DNA of 64,000 bases from a marine bacterium B5-7 (GTDB taxonomy: Bacteria; Pseudomonadota; Gammaproteobacteria; Arenicellales; CAJQKF01). The notes under the pieces are model-generated. The model was given only the letters and a program-made list of their open reading frames with translations. It was not told the DNA's origin and did no database searches. Positions within the stretch are counted from its first letter, which is position 1; each line of letters begins with the position of its first letter. Shown one piece after another: positions 9,971-20,845 of this stretch. A program made the position numbers and the translations under genes. The DNA is taken from positions 88,282 through 152,281 of the forward strand of contig BQJD01000002.1 of the NCBI GenBank assembly GCA_021604525.1. The letters run 5' to 3'.

Positions 9971-11075
9971 CAACTGACCGCCGCCGAATACCACGGGTAA
10001 TAAAGTCCGGGAGCATCGACCTGTTTTCCACTCGTCTCGCAAACAACCAGATTCCAAGGAGGAAGAACAGGCCGTGAACCAGCCATACGCCGTAGTTGGG
10101 GTCGAGCTGGCCTTTACGCATCATGGCTATTGCAAAGCCCACCATGTTGGCATAGGCAAAATACACCAGGAAGGCAAAAATCATTTTCGGCATGCGGTTG
10201 CTGCGACTGTCCAGTGTACTGAATCCCAGCGCAAAAAGTATCAGTACCGGAATGCCCACGATTTTTGAAATTCGCCAGTTGAATTCGGTCATCCGAATTC
10301 GATTTCCGGGCTCAAGCAGCTCGCTGGTCTTCATGCCTTTCGCCGGTATCGCCAGGGCATTCTCCGGCTTTTCCTCGAGACGGATGGCATACGTTTCAAA
10401 GTCCACCACCGTGTAGGCCGGTTCTCCCGGAGTGCCGGTATAGCGCGTACCGTTTTTCAACACCAGGAAGACATCGTTGGTGTTGACGTCGACACTCTGG
10501 AATCCAATTCCTGCTATTACCACCAGTTCTTCACCACGTTCCTGTCCATAGTAGAAAATATTCTGATAGTAGCCGGCCTCTTCGTTATATCGTTCTATAA
10601 AGTAAACACTGCCCTGCTTGGTCTCCGAAAACACGCCAGGCGTCAGGCCGGTCACTTCCCGACGGCTTTCGTACTCCTGCTGTATCGATTCGATTACCCG
10701 GACCGACAACGGCGAAAGGTATAGCGAGAACAAGCCAACCAGGAATCCCATAACCAGGCCCAACCAGATCATCGGCCTTAGCAACTGCACCGGGCTGATA
10801 CCGCAGGCCGTCACAACCGTCATTTCATTGTCACGATTCCAGCGCCCGAGCACCATCAGCACTGCCACGTATAGAACCAGCGGTAGAATGATGTCCATAT
10901 TGGTCATCAGTCTCAAAAACAAAATCTCGAGTACCGAGTCGATGGGAATGAGACCTTCGGCCGCCTGGCGCAGCACCGCTACAAGGCGAATGACCACAAA
11001 GATGGAAAGCAGCACTAGTGCGACAGCACCACTGGTCTGTAAGGTTTCGCGCAATAAAGCACGGTTGAGTATCAT
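9960..11075 (-). CDS. lptF: LPS export ABC transporter permease LptF
   Basis: 371 aa; MILNRALLRETLQTSGAVALVLLSIFVVIRL; RWNRDNEMTVVTACGISPVQLLRP. Confidence 0.95.
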   Translation of the reverse strand: MILNRALLRETLQTSGAVALVLLSIFVVIRLVAVLRQAAEGLIPIDSVLEILFLRLMTNMDIILPLVLYVAVLMVLGRWNRDNEMTVVTACGISPVQLLRPMIWLGLVMGFLVGLFSLYLSPLSVRVIESIQQEYESRREVTGLTPGVFSETKQGSVYFIERYNEEAGYYQNIFYYGQERGEELVVIAGIGFQSVDVNTNDVFLVLKNGTRYTGTPGEPAYTVVDFETYAIRLEEKPENALAIPAKGMKTSELLEPGNRIRMTEFNWRISKIVGIPVLILFALGFSTLDSRSNRMPKMIFAFLVYFAYANMVGFAIAMMRKGQLDPNYGVWLVHGLFFLLGIWLFARRVENRSMLPDFITRGIRRRSVDDY

Positions 11076-11372
11076 CGCGGCTGACCCTTTACCCTGCTAA
11101 AAAGCCGTCGGGATGCTGTCGGTAGTCATCTGTTTACTATCGCCATAAAAAATGTGAAGTCCTGTTCAATGCGGGTAAGTTTCGATCAAGCCGAGCCGCG
11201 GACATTACCCAAGTCGTATGGCCATCAGTCAACTACAATCAATTATCTGGAGTGAATCGAATTGTATCAGCGCGTCGGCGTTGGGAATACCGGCATGTCC
11301 TGATATATTCTTACGTTGAAATCGACTGCAACAAAGTTACTTTTCAATCACACCCATCGGTATTAATAACAG

Positions 11373-12857
11373 ATGAAATATTCGGTCAAATCCTCAAACC
11401 CCCTGACTCATGCCTCCGGCTGCCTGGCAGTCACCGTGTATACCGATGGGTCAATAGGTGACGTTGCCAAAAGTGTCGACCAGGCTACCGGCGGTGTTAT
11501 CACAGCCGCCGTGAAACGCGGCGATATCAAGGGAAAGGTCGGCGAAAGCCTGATGATTCCGCTGATCGATGGTATACGCGCGCATCGACTGCTACTGCTC
11601 GGTGCCGGCGACAAAGCGGATGAGTGCTCCCTCGTCAATATCAAGAAAATCGGCGCTAAACTCGCCAATACGCTGGAGAAATCCGGTGCCGCCGATGCCG
11701 CCGTTAGCATCGAGGGTCTTAACATTGCCAATCGCAGCCTCGCTGATAGCGTGACCATTTTAATTGAGGCGATGGAGTATGCAGCCTATCGTTTCGACCA
11801 GTTGAAACAGAAAAAATCTTCTGCTTCACTCAAGGCTGTAACCCTGCTGTGCGACAGTCGCTCACAGGCCAACATTGCGCAGACTGGCGTCAATCGCGGT
11901 GAAGCCATCGCCGGTGGTGTCCGTCTGGCCCGCGATCTTGGCAACCTGCCGGGCAATATCTGCACACCGAGCTATCTGGCAAGCGAAGCTCGCAAGATGC
12001 AAAAAAGTCATTCCCTGAAAGTAACTGTTCTTGACGAAGGACGCATGGAAAAACTCGGCATGGGCTCGCTGCTTTCAGTATCACGTGGCAGTCGCGAACC
12101 GGCCAAGCTGATCATTATGGAATACCAGGGTGCGGCCAAATCAAAGGCGCCAATCGTTCTGGTGGGTAAAGGCCTGACCTTCGACGCCGGTGGGATTTCA
12201 TTAAAGCCTGCCCCGGCAATGGACGAGATGAAGTACGACATGTGTGGCGGTGCCAGCGTGTTAGGCACACTCAAGGCGGTTGCCGAACTCGGCCTTAAAA
12301 TCAATGTGGTCGGTATCGTGCCCGCGAGCGAAAACCTGCCCGATGGCGCTGCCAATAAACCCGGTGACATCGTCACCAGCATGGCAGGCAAAACCATTGA
12401 GATTCTAAATACCGACGCCGAGGGACGCCTGATTCTATGCGATGCCCTGACCTATGCACGACGTTTCAAGCCGGCTGCGATTATCGACATCGCCACGTTA
12501 ACCGGAGCCTGCGTCATTGCCCTCGGCGCGCACCCGTCCGGACTGTTCTCCCAGGATGATGCCCTGGCGGAAGAAATTCTCGAGGCCGGCAACCAAAGTG
12601 GTGATCGCGCTTGGCGCATGCCGCTATGGGATGACTACCAGAAGCAGCTCGACAGCCCGTTCGCAGACATCGCCAATATCGGTGGCAAGGGTGGCGGTGC
12701 AGTCATCGCTGCCTGTTTCCTCGCGCGTTTTACCGAAGACCTGACATGGGCCCATCTTGATATTGCCGGTACCGCCTGGACTCAGGGAAAAAATAAAAGT
12801 GCGACCGGCCGGCCGGTCGCCCTGTTGACTCGTTTCATTCTCAGCCGCTGTCAGTAG
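11373..12857 (+). CDS. pepA: Leucyl aminopeptidase (PepA)
   Basis: 494 aa; VGKGLTFDAGGISLKPAPAMDEMKYDMCGGA and NTDAEGRLILCDALTYA (M17 signature). Confidence 0.97.
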   Translation: MKYSVKSSNPLTHASGCLAVTVYTDGSIGDVAKSVDQATGGVITAAVKRGDIKGKVGESLMIPLIDGIRAHRLLLLGAGDKADECSLVNIKKIGAKLANTLEKSGAADAAVSIEGLNIANRSLADSVTILIEAMEYAAYRFDQLKQKKSSASLKAVTLLCDSRSQANIAQTGVNRGEAIAGGVRLARDLGNLPGNICTPSYLASEARKMQKSHSLKVTVLDEGRMEKLGMGSLLSVSRGSREPAKLIIMEYQGAAKSKAPIVLVGKGLTFDAGGISLKPAPAMDEMKYDMCGGASVLGTLKAVAELGLKINVVGIVPASENLPDGAANKPGDIVTSMAGKTIEILNTDAEGRLILCDALTYARRFKPAAIIDIATLTGACVIALGAHPSGLFSQDDALAEEILEAGNQSGDRAWRMPLWDDYQKQLDSPFADIANIGGKGGGAVIAACFLARFTEDLTWAHLDIAGTAWTQGKNKSATGRPVALLTRFILSRCQ

Positions 12858-12860
12858 GTA

Positions 12861-13301
12861 GTGACGGCAATCGGCAGCAATTCTGCAGGGGGTGTGGATT
12901 TTTATGTCCTCAAGTCAGGATCCGACCCGGCAGTTTTAAAACTCGCCTGCCGGGTCGTCGAAAAAGCGTATAAAGGTGGTTACCGAGTACTGCTCATGGG
13001 ACGTGACGAACAGCAATGCAGTCAACTCGATGAGCAGCTTTGGACATTTTCTCAAGGAAGCTTCATCCCCCACGAACGTGGTACCGACGCAACCGCCGCC
13101 AAGGTTCGAATCGCGCCCTCGCCTGCCCTTCAGGACATCGATGTAATCGTGACACTGAATCGGGCACCGCTTGATGATGCGTTCCATCACTTAAGGATTG
13201 CGGATATCATTGGCGCCAGCGAGACGGAAAAACACGAAGCCCGCGAGCGATTCAAATTCTATCGGTCGCACGGTATCGAACCGCGTACGCACCATATCTG
13301 A
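12861..13301 (+). CDS. holC: DNA polymerase III chi subunit (GTG start)
   Basis: 146 aa; VDFYVLKSG... VLKLACRVVEKAYKGGYRVLLMGRDEQQCSQLDEQLWTF...SFIPHE; between pepA and valS. Confidence 0.92.
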   Translation: MTAIGSNSAGGVDFYVLKSGSDPAVLKLACRVVEKAYKGGYRVLLMGRDEQQCSQLDEQLWTFSQGSFIPHERGTDATAAKVRIAPSPALQDIDVIVTLNRAPLDDAFHHLRIADIIGASETEKHEARERFKFYRSHGIEPRTHHI

Positions 13302-13433
13302 CAAACCTCAGTATGGCGTCGAGACGCCTCGCAGCAAGTAAAAGCGTTGTAACAGGCCAGCGCTGTATATTCGCCAGTCATCGAGTTTGATCGATAAAGG
13401 CAACGGACAACCAAGCTACCGGGAGTATCCCGA

Positions 13434-14177
13434 GTGAATGATTCCAGCGACAAAAACCCAACGCATTACGACGACCTGATCAGGGAACTCAATGAGCTGA
13501 AACGGTTTATCGAACAAGGTGATGACGACGGCGATAATGCCCCAGGCAATAATAAATTGTCAGATGCCTCAGGCGATGACGACGATCCGGTTATCGCTGG
13601 TTCACATGCCAACGCCGGCCCTGCTCATCCCCATCCGTCCGATAGCGTCGCGACGAACAGTATGGTCGACGACGAGACAATCGATGAACCCGAAATCGAT
13701 AGTGATCCAGATATTGTTGACACGGACAGTTCCGATGCGGATGAATTCCCGACCCTCAACGAAGTGGTTCGCCGCCCACAATCAAATGATGAATTTCAGC
13801 TCGATCTGCTCTCGCCAACACAAAGTATAGAGTCAACAAAACCCTCCCCAGACAAACCCACCAGCCAGGAAGCTGTCGCCGATCCGCCTATTGCTGACAA
13901 GGATTCGGCAACTGAAAATACTGTGGCTGGATTACAGCATCCAGCAACTACCGACAACACCATTGTGGATGACAACCAGCCGGCAACCCAGGACGATGTA
14001 GCTGAGGGTGAGGGTGATGATGAGATACTTGAGTTCGTGCTCGACCTGTCCGAGCGCATAATGGGAACGATCGAGGATCGCCTGCTGGAGAGAAGCGGTG
14101 AATTGATCCCCGATGATCTACGCGATGAACTACGCGAATCCATCGGCGACATTCTCTATGAGTGGTGTGAACGATAG
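13434..14177 (+). CDS. Highly acidic, low-complexity protein with structured C-terminus (hypothetical)
   Basis: 247 aa D/E/S/T-rich ORF, C-terminal EFVLDLSERIMGTIEDRLLERSGELIPDDLRDELRESIGDILYEWCER; co-directional between holC and valS. Confidence 0.7.
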   Translation: MNDSSDKNPTHYDDLIRELNELKRFIEQGDDDGDNAPGNNKLSDASGDDDDPVIAGSHANAGPAHPHPSDSVATNSMVDDETIDEPEIDSDPDIVDTDSSDADEFPTLNEVVRRPQSNDEFQLDLLSPTQSIESTKPSPDKPTSQEAVADPPIADKDSATENTVAGLQHPATTDNTIVDDNQPATQDDVAEGEGDDEILEFVLDLSERIMGTIEDRLLERSGELIPDDLRDELRESIGDILYEWCER

Positions 14178-14418
14178 ATTGTATCGGCGGCGGCTGATCA
14201 CCACGTCACTGGGTCGCTCACTATGCCGCCACTTCTCCGTTTATCCCGCCATTGCCAGTATAATCGCTGCCTGCTAACCCGATTGCGCAGGCATTGCACA
14301 TCAGCTGATGCATGCCGCGCTGAATACGGCTTGATTCAATAAAACTACACGCCACCATATACCTTGCGGCGCATGATGCCGACGTAACCCATCGACTCAA
14401 ATTATCAGTATCAGCAAC

Positions 14419-17265
14419 ATGAGCACCACGCCCCTCGACAAGACCTACGATCCTCATACGATTGAGCGCCCCTTGTATCAGCAATGGGAACAACAGGGTT
14501 ACTTCGAACCAACAGGCGAAGGCGAGCCGTATTGCATCATGATCCCGCCACCCAACGTGACTGGAAGTCTGCACATGGGTCATGCCTTTCAGGATACGGT
14601 GATGGATATCCTGACCCGATACCATCGCATGTGTGGCCGCAATACCCTCTGGCAAGCTGGCAGCGATCATGCCGGTATCGCCACACAGATGGTGGTTGAA
14701 CGCCAATTGGAGCAACAGGGTATCACCCGGCACGATATCGGCCGGGAAAAATTTGTCGAGAAAGTCTGGCAATGGAAGGAACAATCAGGCGGCACCATTA
14801 CCGGACAATTACGCCGTATGGGGGCATCACTCGATTGGGCTCATGAACGCTTTACCATGGACGATGGACTATCGGATGCGGTACGCGAAGTGTTCGTGCG
14901 TTTGTTTGAAGAAGATCTTATCTATCGTGGCAAACGATTGGTGAACTGGGATCCGGTCCTTCACACCGCGCTATCCGATCTTGAGGTATTGAGCGCGGAG
15001 GAGAATGGTCATCTGTGGTACATCCGCTACCCGGTTACTGACAGCGAGCAGTTCGTAGTGGTCGCCACCACTCGCCCGGAAACCATGCTCGGCGATTGCG
15101 CCGTCGCGGTAAACCCCGAAGACGAGCGTTTTGCTTCGCTGATCGGTAAGCACCTGCAACTGCCATTAACAGGCCGGACAATTCCAGTCATTGCCGATGA
15201 CTATGTCGACCCCGAATTTGGAACCGGTTGCGTCAAGATTACCGCCGCTCACGACTTCAACGACTATGCCGTGTGGCAACGACATCGCGAACATGCCGAC
15301 ATCGCATCGCTACCCCACGGCGGCCTGATCAACATCTTCACTATGGACGCAGCGATACGTCAACCGGATGAAGCCGAAGCGGGCATGCTGCCCGATGCCT
15401 ATATCGGACTGGATCGATTTGAAGCGAGAAAGGCAATCATTAAGGATCTTGATGCAACCGGACTGCTGGAAAAGACGGTGGATCATAAACTGCCGGTACC
15501 TCGTGGCGACCGCAGCAATGCGGTGGTGGAACCCTATCTGACTGATCAATGGTACGTTCGTACCGAGAAGCTGGCACAACCGGCAATAGAAGCCGTTGAG
15601 TCCGGGCGTATTCGTTTCGTCCCGGATAACTGGAAGAACACCTACTTCGAGTGGATGCGCAATATCGAGGATTGGTGTATTAGCCGGCAGATTTGGTGGG
15701 GGCACCGGATACCGGCATGGTACGACGACGAAGGCCGGTTCTATGTCGGTCGCAGCGAAGAGGAAGTCAGACAGGCCCATGGCCTTGAAGATGACCTGGG
15801 CCTGCGCCAGGATGACGATGTTCTTGACACCTGGTTCAGCTCCGCATTATGGCCGTTCTCGACTCTCGGCTGGCCGGAGCAAACAGATCGACTGGCCACC
15901 TGGTATCCAACGTCCGTTCTTGTTACCGGTTTCGACATCATATTTTTCTGGGTGGCACGGATGATAATGGCCGGCCTCAAGTTCATGGACGATATTCCGT
16001 TTCATGAGATCTACATCCACGGACTGGTGCGCGATGCCCACGGCAATAAAATGTCGAAGTCCAAAGGTAATGTGCTCGATCCCATCGACCTGATCGACGG
16101 CATTGAACTGGATGCCCTGATAACAAAACGTACCAGCGGCATGATGCAACAACATCTTGCCGACAAAATAACGAAACAAACCCGCGAAGACTATCCGAAC
16201 GGAATACCAAGCTATGGTACCGACGCGCTGCGATTCACCTTCGCCTCACTCGCCACCACCGGCCGCGATATTAACTTCGATCTCGGCAGAATCGAAGGCT
16301 ACCGGAACTTTTGCAATAAATTGTGGAATGCGGCGCGCTATGTGCTGATGAACACAGAAGATCAGGATTGCGGTGTGACAGGTAATGCATCCATACACTT
16401 GGGCGTTGCCGAGCGCTGGATTATCTCAAGACTCCAAGCAACCGAAGCGGAAGTTGAACGAGCGTTTAAAAGCTACCGCTTCGATCTCGCCGCCATGAGC
16501 ATCTACAACTTTGTGTGGAATGATTATTGCGACTGGTATCTGGAATTATCAAAACCTGTTCTGAATGACGATACTGCCGCCGCCGAAGCAAAGCGCGGCA
16601 CCAGGCGTACTCTGGTGCGAGTGCTCGAAACGACGCTGCGTCTGGCGCATCCGATCATCCCGTTTATCACCGATACCATCTGGCAGCGAATCGCCCCATT
16701 GGCAGGAACCGAAGGGCGGAGCATCATGATCCTGCCTTATCCGAAAGCGGACATGGAACGAATTGATCAAGACGCCGAAGACGGCATGCAATGGCTGCAA
16801 CAGTTCATTTTGGGTATTCGTAAAATCAAGGCCGAAATGAATATCAGGCCATCGGCCCCTGTGTCGGTACTGCTATCAGGCGCAAGTGAGACCGATCGGC
16901 AACGAGTTATTGATAACCGTATGTATCTGAACTTTCTGGCGCGCACTCAATCTGTCGATTTTCTCGGTGACAATGACGAGGGCCCGGAAGCAGCCATTAC
17001 CCTGGTCGGTGCAATGAAAGTTCTGATTCCGCTGGCCGGACTCATCGATCGCGATGCGGAAATAACCCGGTTGTCGCGGGAAATCGACAAACTTGAAACG
17101 GATCGAAATAAAATCGCTGGTAAACTCGCCAATTCCAGTTTTGTGGATCGAGCGCCCGCCGCTATCGTCGAAAAGGAACGCAGCCGACTTAAGCAGATAA
17201 GTTCCGACCTGGATAATTTGCAAGATCAGCTTTCAAAAATCCGTGCGTTACAGGATGTCGAATGA
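14419..17265 (+). CDS. valS: Valyl-tRNA synthetase
   Basis: 948 aa; [15 protein letters not shown] (HIGH), [13 protein letters not shown] (KMSKS). Confidence 0.98.
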   Translation: MSTTPLDKTYDPHTIERPLYQQWEQQGYFEPTGEGEPYCIMIPPPNVTGSLHMGHAFQDTVMDILTRYHRMCGRNTLWQAGSDHAGIATQMVVERQLEQQGITRHDIGREKFVEKVWQWKEQSGGTITGQLRRMGASLDWAHERFTMDDGLSDAVREVFVRLFEEDLIYRGKRLVNWDPVLHTALSDLEVLSAEENGHLWYIRYPVTDSEQFVVVATTRPETMLGDCAVAVNPEDERFASLIGKHLQLPLTGRTIPVIADDYVDPEFGTGCVKITAAHDFNDYAVWQRHREHADIASLPHGGLINIFTMDAAIRQPDEAEAGMLPDAYIGLDRFEARKAIIKDLDATGLLEKTVDHKLPVPRGDRSNAVVEPYLTDQWYVRTEKLAQPAIEAVESGRIRFVPDNWKNTYFEWMRNIEDWCISRQIWWGHRIPAWYDDEGRFYVGRSEEEVRQAHGLEDDLGLRQDDDVLDTWFSSALWPFSTLGWPEQTDRLATWYPTSVLVTGFDIIFFWVARMIMAGLKFMDDIPFHEIYIHGLVRDAHGNKMSKSKGNVLDPIDLIDGIELDALITKRTSGMMQQHLADKITKQTREDYPNGIPSYGTDALRFTFASLATTGRDINFDLGRIEGYRNFCNKLWNAARYVLMNTEDQDCGVTGNASIHLGVAERWIISRLQATEAEVERAFKSYRFDLAAMSIYNFVWNDYCDWYLELSKPVLNDDTAAAEAKRGTRRTLVRVLETTLRLAHPIIPFITDTIWQRIAPLAGTEGRSIMILPYPKADMERIDQDAEDGMQWLQQFILGIRKIKAEMNIRPSAPVSVLLSGASETDRQRVIDNRMYLNFLARTQSVDFLGDNDEGPEAAITLVGAMKVLIPLAGLIDRDAEITRLSREIDKLETDRNKIAGKLANSSFVDRAPAAIVEKERSRLKQISSDLDNLQDQLSKIRALQDVE

Positions 17266-17302
17266 TTCTGCCGCGCTTTGATAGCCAGCGTCTCTACGTA
17301 AT

Positions 17303-17321
17303 CGCGACATCAATTGTCGCG
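17303..17321 (+). terminator. Candidate hairpin downstream of valS
   Basis: CGCGACA-tcaat-TGTCGCG perfect 7-bp stem; no T-run, so terminator function is uncertain. Confidence 0.3.
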
Positions 17322-17389
17322 GTTCAGCGAGCATGACTACTTTCGTCCTGATAACTGAAAGCGCACCTTGAACAGGAGATCGTCTGATT

Positions 17390-17602
17390 ATGCACTACAG
17401 TGAACTTCAACTGGAGGAAATGCGCCAGCAGCTTGCTGAACTTCGCATCGAGCATCGCGATCTCGATCATGCGCTCGAACTTATCCAGCAGGGTGGCTAC
17501 ATTGATCAGCTTCAGATTCGTCGCATGAAAAAGCGTAAACTGATGCTAAAGGACATGATTACCTACATCGGGAATGCGCTTATTCCCGACGAGCCTGCCT
17601 GA
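17390..17602 (+). CDS. DUF465/YdcH-like small protein
   Basis: 70 aa; ELRIEHRDLDHALELIQQGGYIDQLQIRRMKKRKLMLKDMI. Confidence 0.85.
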   Translation: MHYSELQLEEMRQQLAELRIEHRDLDHALELIQQGGYIDQLQIRRMKKRKLMLKDMITYIGNALIPDEPA

Positions 17603-17853
17603 AATAATTCGACGCTCTGTTGTGTTTCCATCACCCTTTGGCAATCGTACCCACCAAAGACCGTACTTGAGTAAATACAGCGAATCGGCGCAAGGATAAT
17701 TACCACGACACAATTATAGATAATAAGTGGCCATTCAAGGTTCGCCTCCAGCGAAGTGATGCGTCAAGTCATCATCTTTTGTGATTCTGATCAATACCCC
17801 CTCTCATTTTCATTGCCATACTACTTGCGAGTTTTTGCATCTTGGGATCTCAC

Positions 17854-19128
17854 ATGGCACATATCGTTATCGTTGGCGCTGGAATTGGCGGGGTACCTGG
17901 CGCCTATGAATTGCGTGGGGCGCTTGGCAGAGAACACAAAATTACTCTGATAAACGCTACGGACTACTTTCAATTTGTCCCCTCAAATCCCTGGCTGGCT
18001 GTCGGTTGGCGTACACGGGAAAAAATTACCGTACCAATCGGGCGCCATCTTCAAAAACACGATATCAATTTCATTGCCCAACGGGTGAGTGAAATTGACG
18101 CTGATAATAATCTGCTTAAATTACACAACGGCGAACTCGTTACGTATGACCACCTGGCCATAATGACAGGTCCACGACTGGCATTTGAAGAAGTAGAAGG
18201 CACTGGGCCGGACAGCGGTTACACTCAGTCAGTTTGCACCGTCGACCATGCTGAGAAATCTTATAAGGATTTTACCAGGCTAATTGCTGATCCCGGCCCG
18301 GTAATTGTTGGAGCAGTTCAGCTTGCCAGCTGCTTCGGTCCCGCCTATGAATATGCAGCAATTCTTGATACTGAACTCAAGAAGAGGAAAATTCGCGATA
18401 AAGTTCCCATGACCTTCGTAACCAGCGAACCTTATATCGGTCATCTCGGGCTCGGTGGTGTAGGCGATTCAAAAGGCATGCTGGAGCATGAGTTTCGCAA
18501 CCGTCATATCAGCTGGATTACCAATTCGAAGGTCACCCGCGTTGAGGACGGCATGATGTTCGTCGATCAGCTAGATGATAGCGGCGAGTTGTTTAAACAA
18601 CATAAACTGCCATTTAAACATGCGATGATGTTGCCATCATTCAAGGGGGTCGATGCCGTCGTCAATGTAGACGGTTTATGCAATCCTCGCGGGTTTGTCA
18701 TCGTTGATGAACATCAGCGCAGTCCTAAATATTCCAACATATTCGCAGCCGGTGTGTGTATTGCCATCCCACCGGTCGAAGCCACGCCGGTTCCAACCGG
18801 TGCGCCGAAAACAGGCTATATGATCGAATCGATGGTCACCGCAATCGTTAACAATATAAAGGCAGATATCACCGGAACCACCGCAGATGCGAAGGCTACC
18901 TGGAATGCATTCTGCCTGGCAGATCTTGGTAGCAATGGCGCGGCATTCATTGCCGTACCGCAGATACCACCGCGGAATATCACCTGGTTTAAAAAGGGTA
19001 AATGGGTACACTGGGCCAAGATTGCCTTTGAGAAATATTTTCTAAGGAAGATCCGCAAAGGCGTTAGTGAACCAGTCTTTGAAAAGTGGGCCTTGAAAAT
19101 GATCGGCATTTCCCGTTTGCGTCCTTAA
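17854..19128 (+). CDS. Sulfide:quinone oxidoreductase-like FAD-dependent pyridine nucleotide-disulfide oxidoreductase
   Basis: MAHIVIVGAGIGG dinucleotide fold; Cys in VCTVDHA, ASCFGPAYEYA and AAGVCIAIPPVEATPVPTGAPKTGYMIE as in SQR family. Confidence 0.87.
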   Translation: MAHIVIVGAGIGGVPGAYELRGALGREHKITLINATDYFQFVPSNPWLAVGWRTREKITVPIGRHLQKHDINFIAQRVSEIDADNNLLKLHNGELVTYDHLAIMTGPRLAFEEVEGTGPDSGYTQSVCTVDHAEKSYKDFTRLIADPGPVIVGAVQLASCFGPAYEYAAILDTELKKRKIRDKVPMTFVTSEPYIGHLGLGGVGDSKGMLEHEFRNRHISWITNSKVTRVEDGMMFVDQLDDSGELFKQHKLPFKHAMMLPSFKGVDAVVNVDGLCNPRGFVIVDEHQRSPKYSNIFAAGVCIAIPPVEATPVPTGAPKTGYMIESMVTAIVNNIKADITGTTADAKATWNAFCLADLGSNGAAFIAVPQIPPRNITWFKKGKWVHWAKIAFEKYFLRKIRKGVSEPVFEKWALKMIGISRLRP

Positions 19129-19192
19129 GCAAATTGACCGCTTCGCTGAATGCTGATGTTGTAATACCTTGATGTACTTACTTCCGGCGTGG

Positions 19193-19930
19193 TCATGTCG
19201 TGCGCTCGCTGGCAACCAGTGTTGCAAAAGCGATTGCCGCCGCCTCGATCCTCAGTATTCCTGTACCAAGAGCAACTGACTGATAACCGACAGCATGCAA
19301 CCGTTCGGTTTCATTGGGCGTCAATCCACCTTCAGGACCTATAATTACAACTGTCTGTGTTAGCGGGCACTTGGGATAAAGCCTGTGCATGACTGGTTCA
19401 CCGGCTGGATCCGCCAGCCATCGCCGGCCTGCTAACGATATCTCATTGTCTGTAAGCCAGTTGTGAAGTAGTACCGGCACATCGATCACGGGAATAAAAT
19501 TTATCCCTGACTGCTTGCACGCCTCAATGGCGACACGCCCCCAGCGTTCAGTACGTTTGCTACCGGTCAATTTGACGCTGCGTTCAAATATCACCGGCGT
19601 GATGCGAACAGCACCCAATTGCGTCACCATGTCGATGAGGGTCTCCATCCGATCGCTCTTTGGAATCGCGGTTACCAGATGGATACCAAGGGGTGGCGTA
19701 GCAAGCACCGCTATGGATTCAATACGTGCAGCGAGTTGATTTTTTGAAGACGAGTCAATTATCCGTCCAAGAGCAAGATTACCTCGTCCGTCAAACAGTT
19801 CAATCTCGCTGCCGGCAAGACGACGCTTGACCTTGAGCGCATGGGCACTCTGAGCAGCATCGAGGCTCACTACATCGCCCTCTTCAGCATCGCCAAATGA
19901 CTCAAGAAAATATCTGTCGGGGCGTTTCAA
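19193..19930 (-). CDS. rsmE: 16S rRNA (uracil1498-N3)-methyltransferase
   Basis: 245 aa; AIPKSDRMETLIDMVTQLGAVRITPV, IIGPEGGLTPNE, ALGTGILRIEAAAI. Confidence 0.95.
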   Translation of the reverse strand: MKRPDRYFLESFGDAEEGDVVSLDAAQSAHALKVKRRLAGSEIELFDGRGNLALGRIIDSSSKNQLAARIESIAVLATPPLGIHLVTAIPKSDRMETLIDMVTQLGAVRITPVIFERSVKLTGSKRTERWGRVAIEACKQSGINFIPVIDVPVLLHNWLTDNEISLAGRRWLADPAGEPVMHRLYPKCPLTQTVVIIGPEGGLTPNETERLHAVGYQSVALGTGILRIEAAAIAFATLVASERTT

Positions 19931-20706
19931 GTTTCGTTTTCCACTGGCCCATCTAAGAGATACACATCATAGCGAACGGTATTGCCGCAATGCGAGTGAT
20001 GGACACCGTCGACCAGTGGTGGTGACTTGTCGGGTCGCTTTACTACCACTCGCTTGAAATGACGCCTGGCGATGGCGGCAAGATCACGGGCATCGACATC
20101 ATCACCAGCCAGCTCGCGGGCAACTTGCATGGCTTTGCGTGGTAGAGACTTCAACCCACGGCTTGCATCAAACATCGGATCGACATAAACCACATCCGCA
20201 TGGTGATGCTCAAGACACCGAAGACTATCATCTGGAAGCAAACGAATTCGCGAAGCGGCTTCATCCCGGGCACACAGAATTGCATCATCAAGCAATAGTG
20301 CAATCGGCTGACAACGTTCAATCGCGGTTACCTCAAGACCCAGGCGAGCGAGGTGAATTGCATCGCGCCCAAAGCCTGCGGTAGCATCGATAACACTCGA
20401 TGATTGCCGTCCGATTGCCCGCCTCAGGAGATCCACACCGGTGGCACGCCACGGCTGATCGAGATCGATAATAACAGGCCGTATCCTGGGTTTACGACAA
20501 TCGACCAAAGCCAATCGGTCATCGACCAGATCGACAATGAAATCGAAATCGTGGGTACTCGATGCCCTGACCAACGGCAAATCACACATTTGCCGATACC
20601 TTGAGAACCGCTCAGGGTTTTGTATCTCAAAATCAGCGAGTGCAACATGTGCGAACTGCGCTGTATAACTGCCGTTTGACACGTCTAATCCCGACATTTG
20701 GAACAC
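19927..20706 (-). CDS. rsmJ: 16S rRNA (guanine1516-N2)-methyltransferase
   Basis: 259 aa; VIDATAGFGRDAIHLARLGLEVTAIER, VVYVDPMFDASRGLKSLPRKAMQ. Confidence 0.92.
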   Translation of the reverse strand: MFQMSGLDVSNGSYTAQFAHVALADFEIQNPERFSRYRQMCDLPLVRASSTHDFDFIVDLVDDRLALVDCRKPRIRPVIIDLDQPWRATGVDLLRRAIGRQSSSVIDATAGFGRDAIHLARLGLEVTAIERCQPIALLLDDAILCARDEAASRIRLLPDDSLRCLEHHHADVVYVDPMFDASRGLKSLPRKAMQVARELAGDDVDARDLAAIARRHFKRVVVKRPDKSPPLVDGVHHSHCGNTVRYDVYLLDGPVENET

Positions 20707-20783
20707 ACGATTACGATATTCCCTGAAGATGATAAAATCACCAGCGCCACAAACTTTTTCTCGCGTATGCGCGAGGGCGTGTT

Positions 20784-20802
20784 ACCGAACAATATGTTCG
20801 GT
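20784..20802. promoter_or_regulatory. 19-nt palindrome (candidate operator) upstream of fabI
   Basis: ACCGAACA-ATA-TGTTCGGT; perfect 8-bp arms in the rsmJ/fabI divergent intergenic region. Confidence 0.45.
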
Positions 20803-20845
20803 TATAAGATTCGATTCAACCTGACACATCTCGGATAACAATACC

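Noticed and set aside
12805-12826. Perfect palindrome GCGACCGGCCGGCCGGTCGC in pepA (and a related GACCGGCCGGCCGGTC in fmt near 61168)
   Set aside because: Both sit within conserved coding sequence (TGRPVAL; DRPAGRG) and are explained by GC-rich codons
14221-14784. 187-aa minus-strand ORF overlapping the valS start
   Set aside because: Antisense of strongly supported valS; shadow ORF typical of GC-biased codon usage
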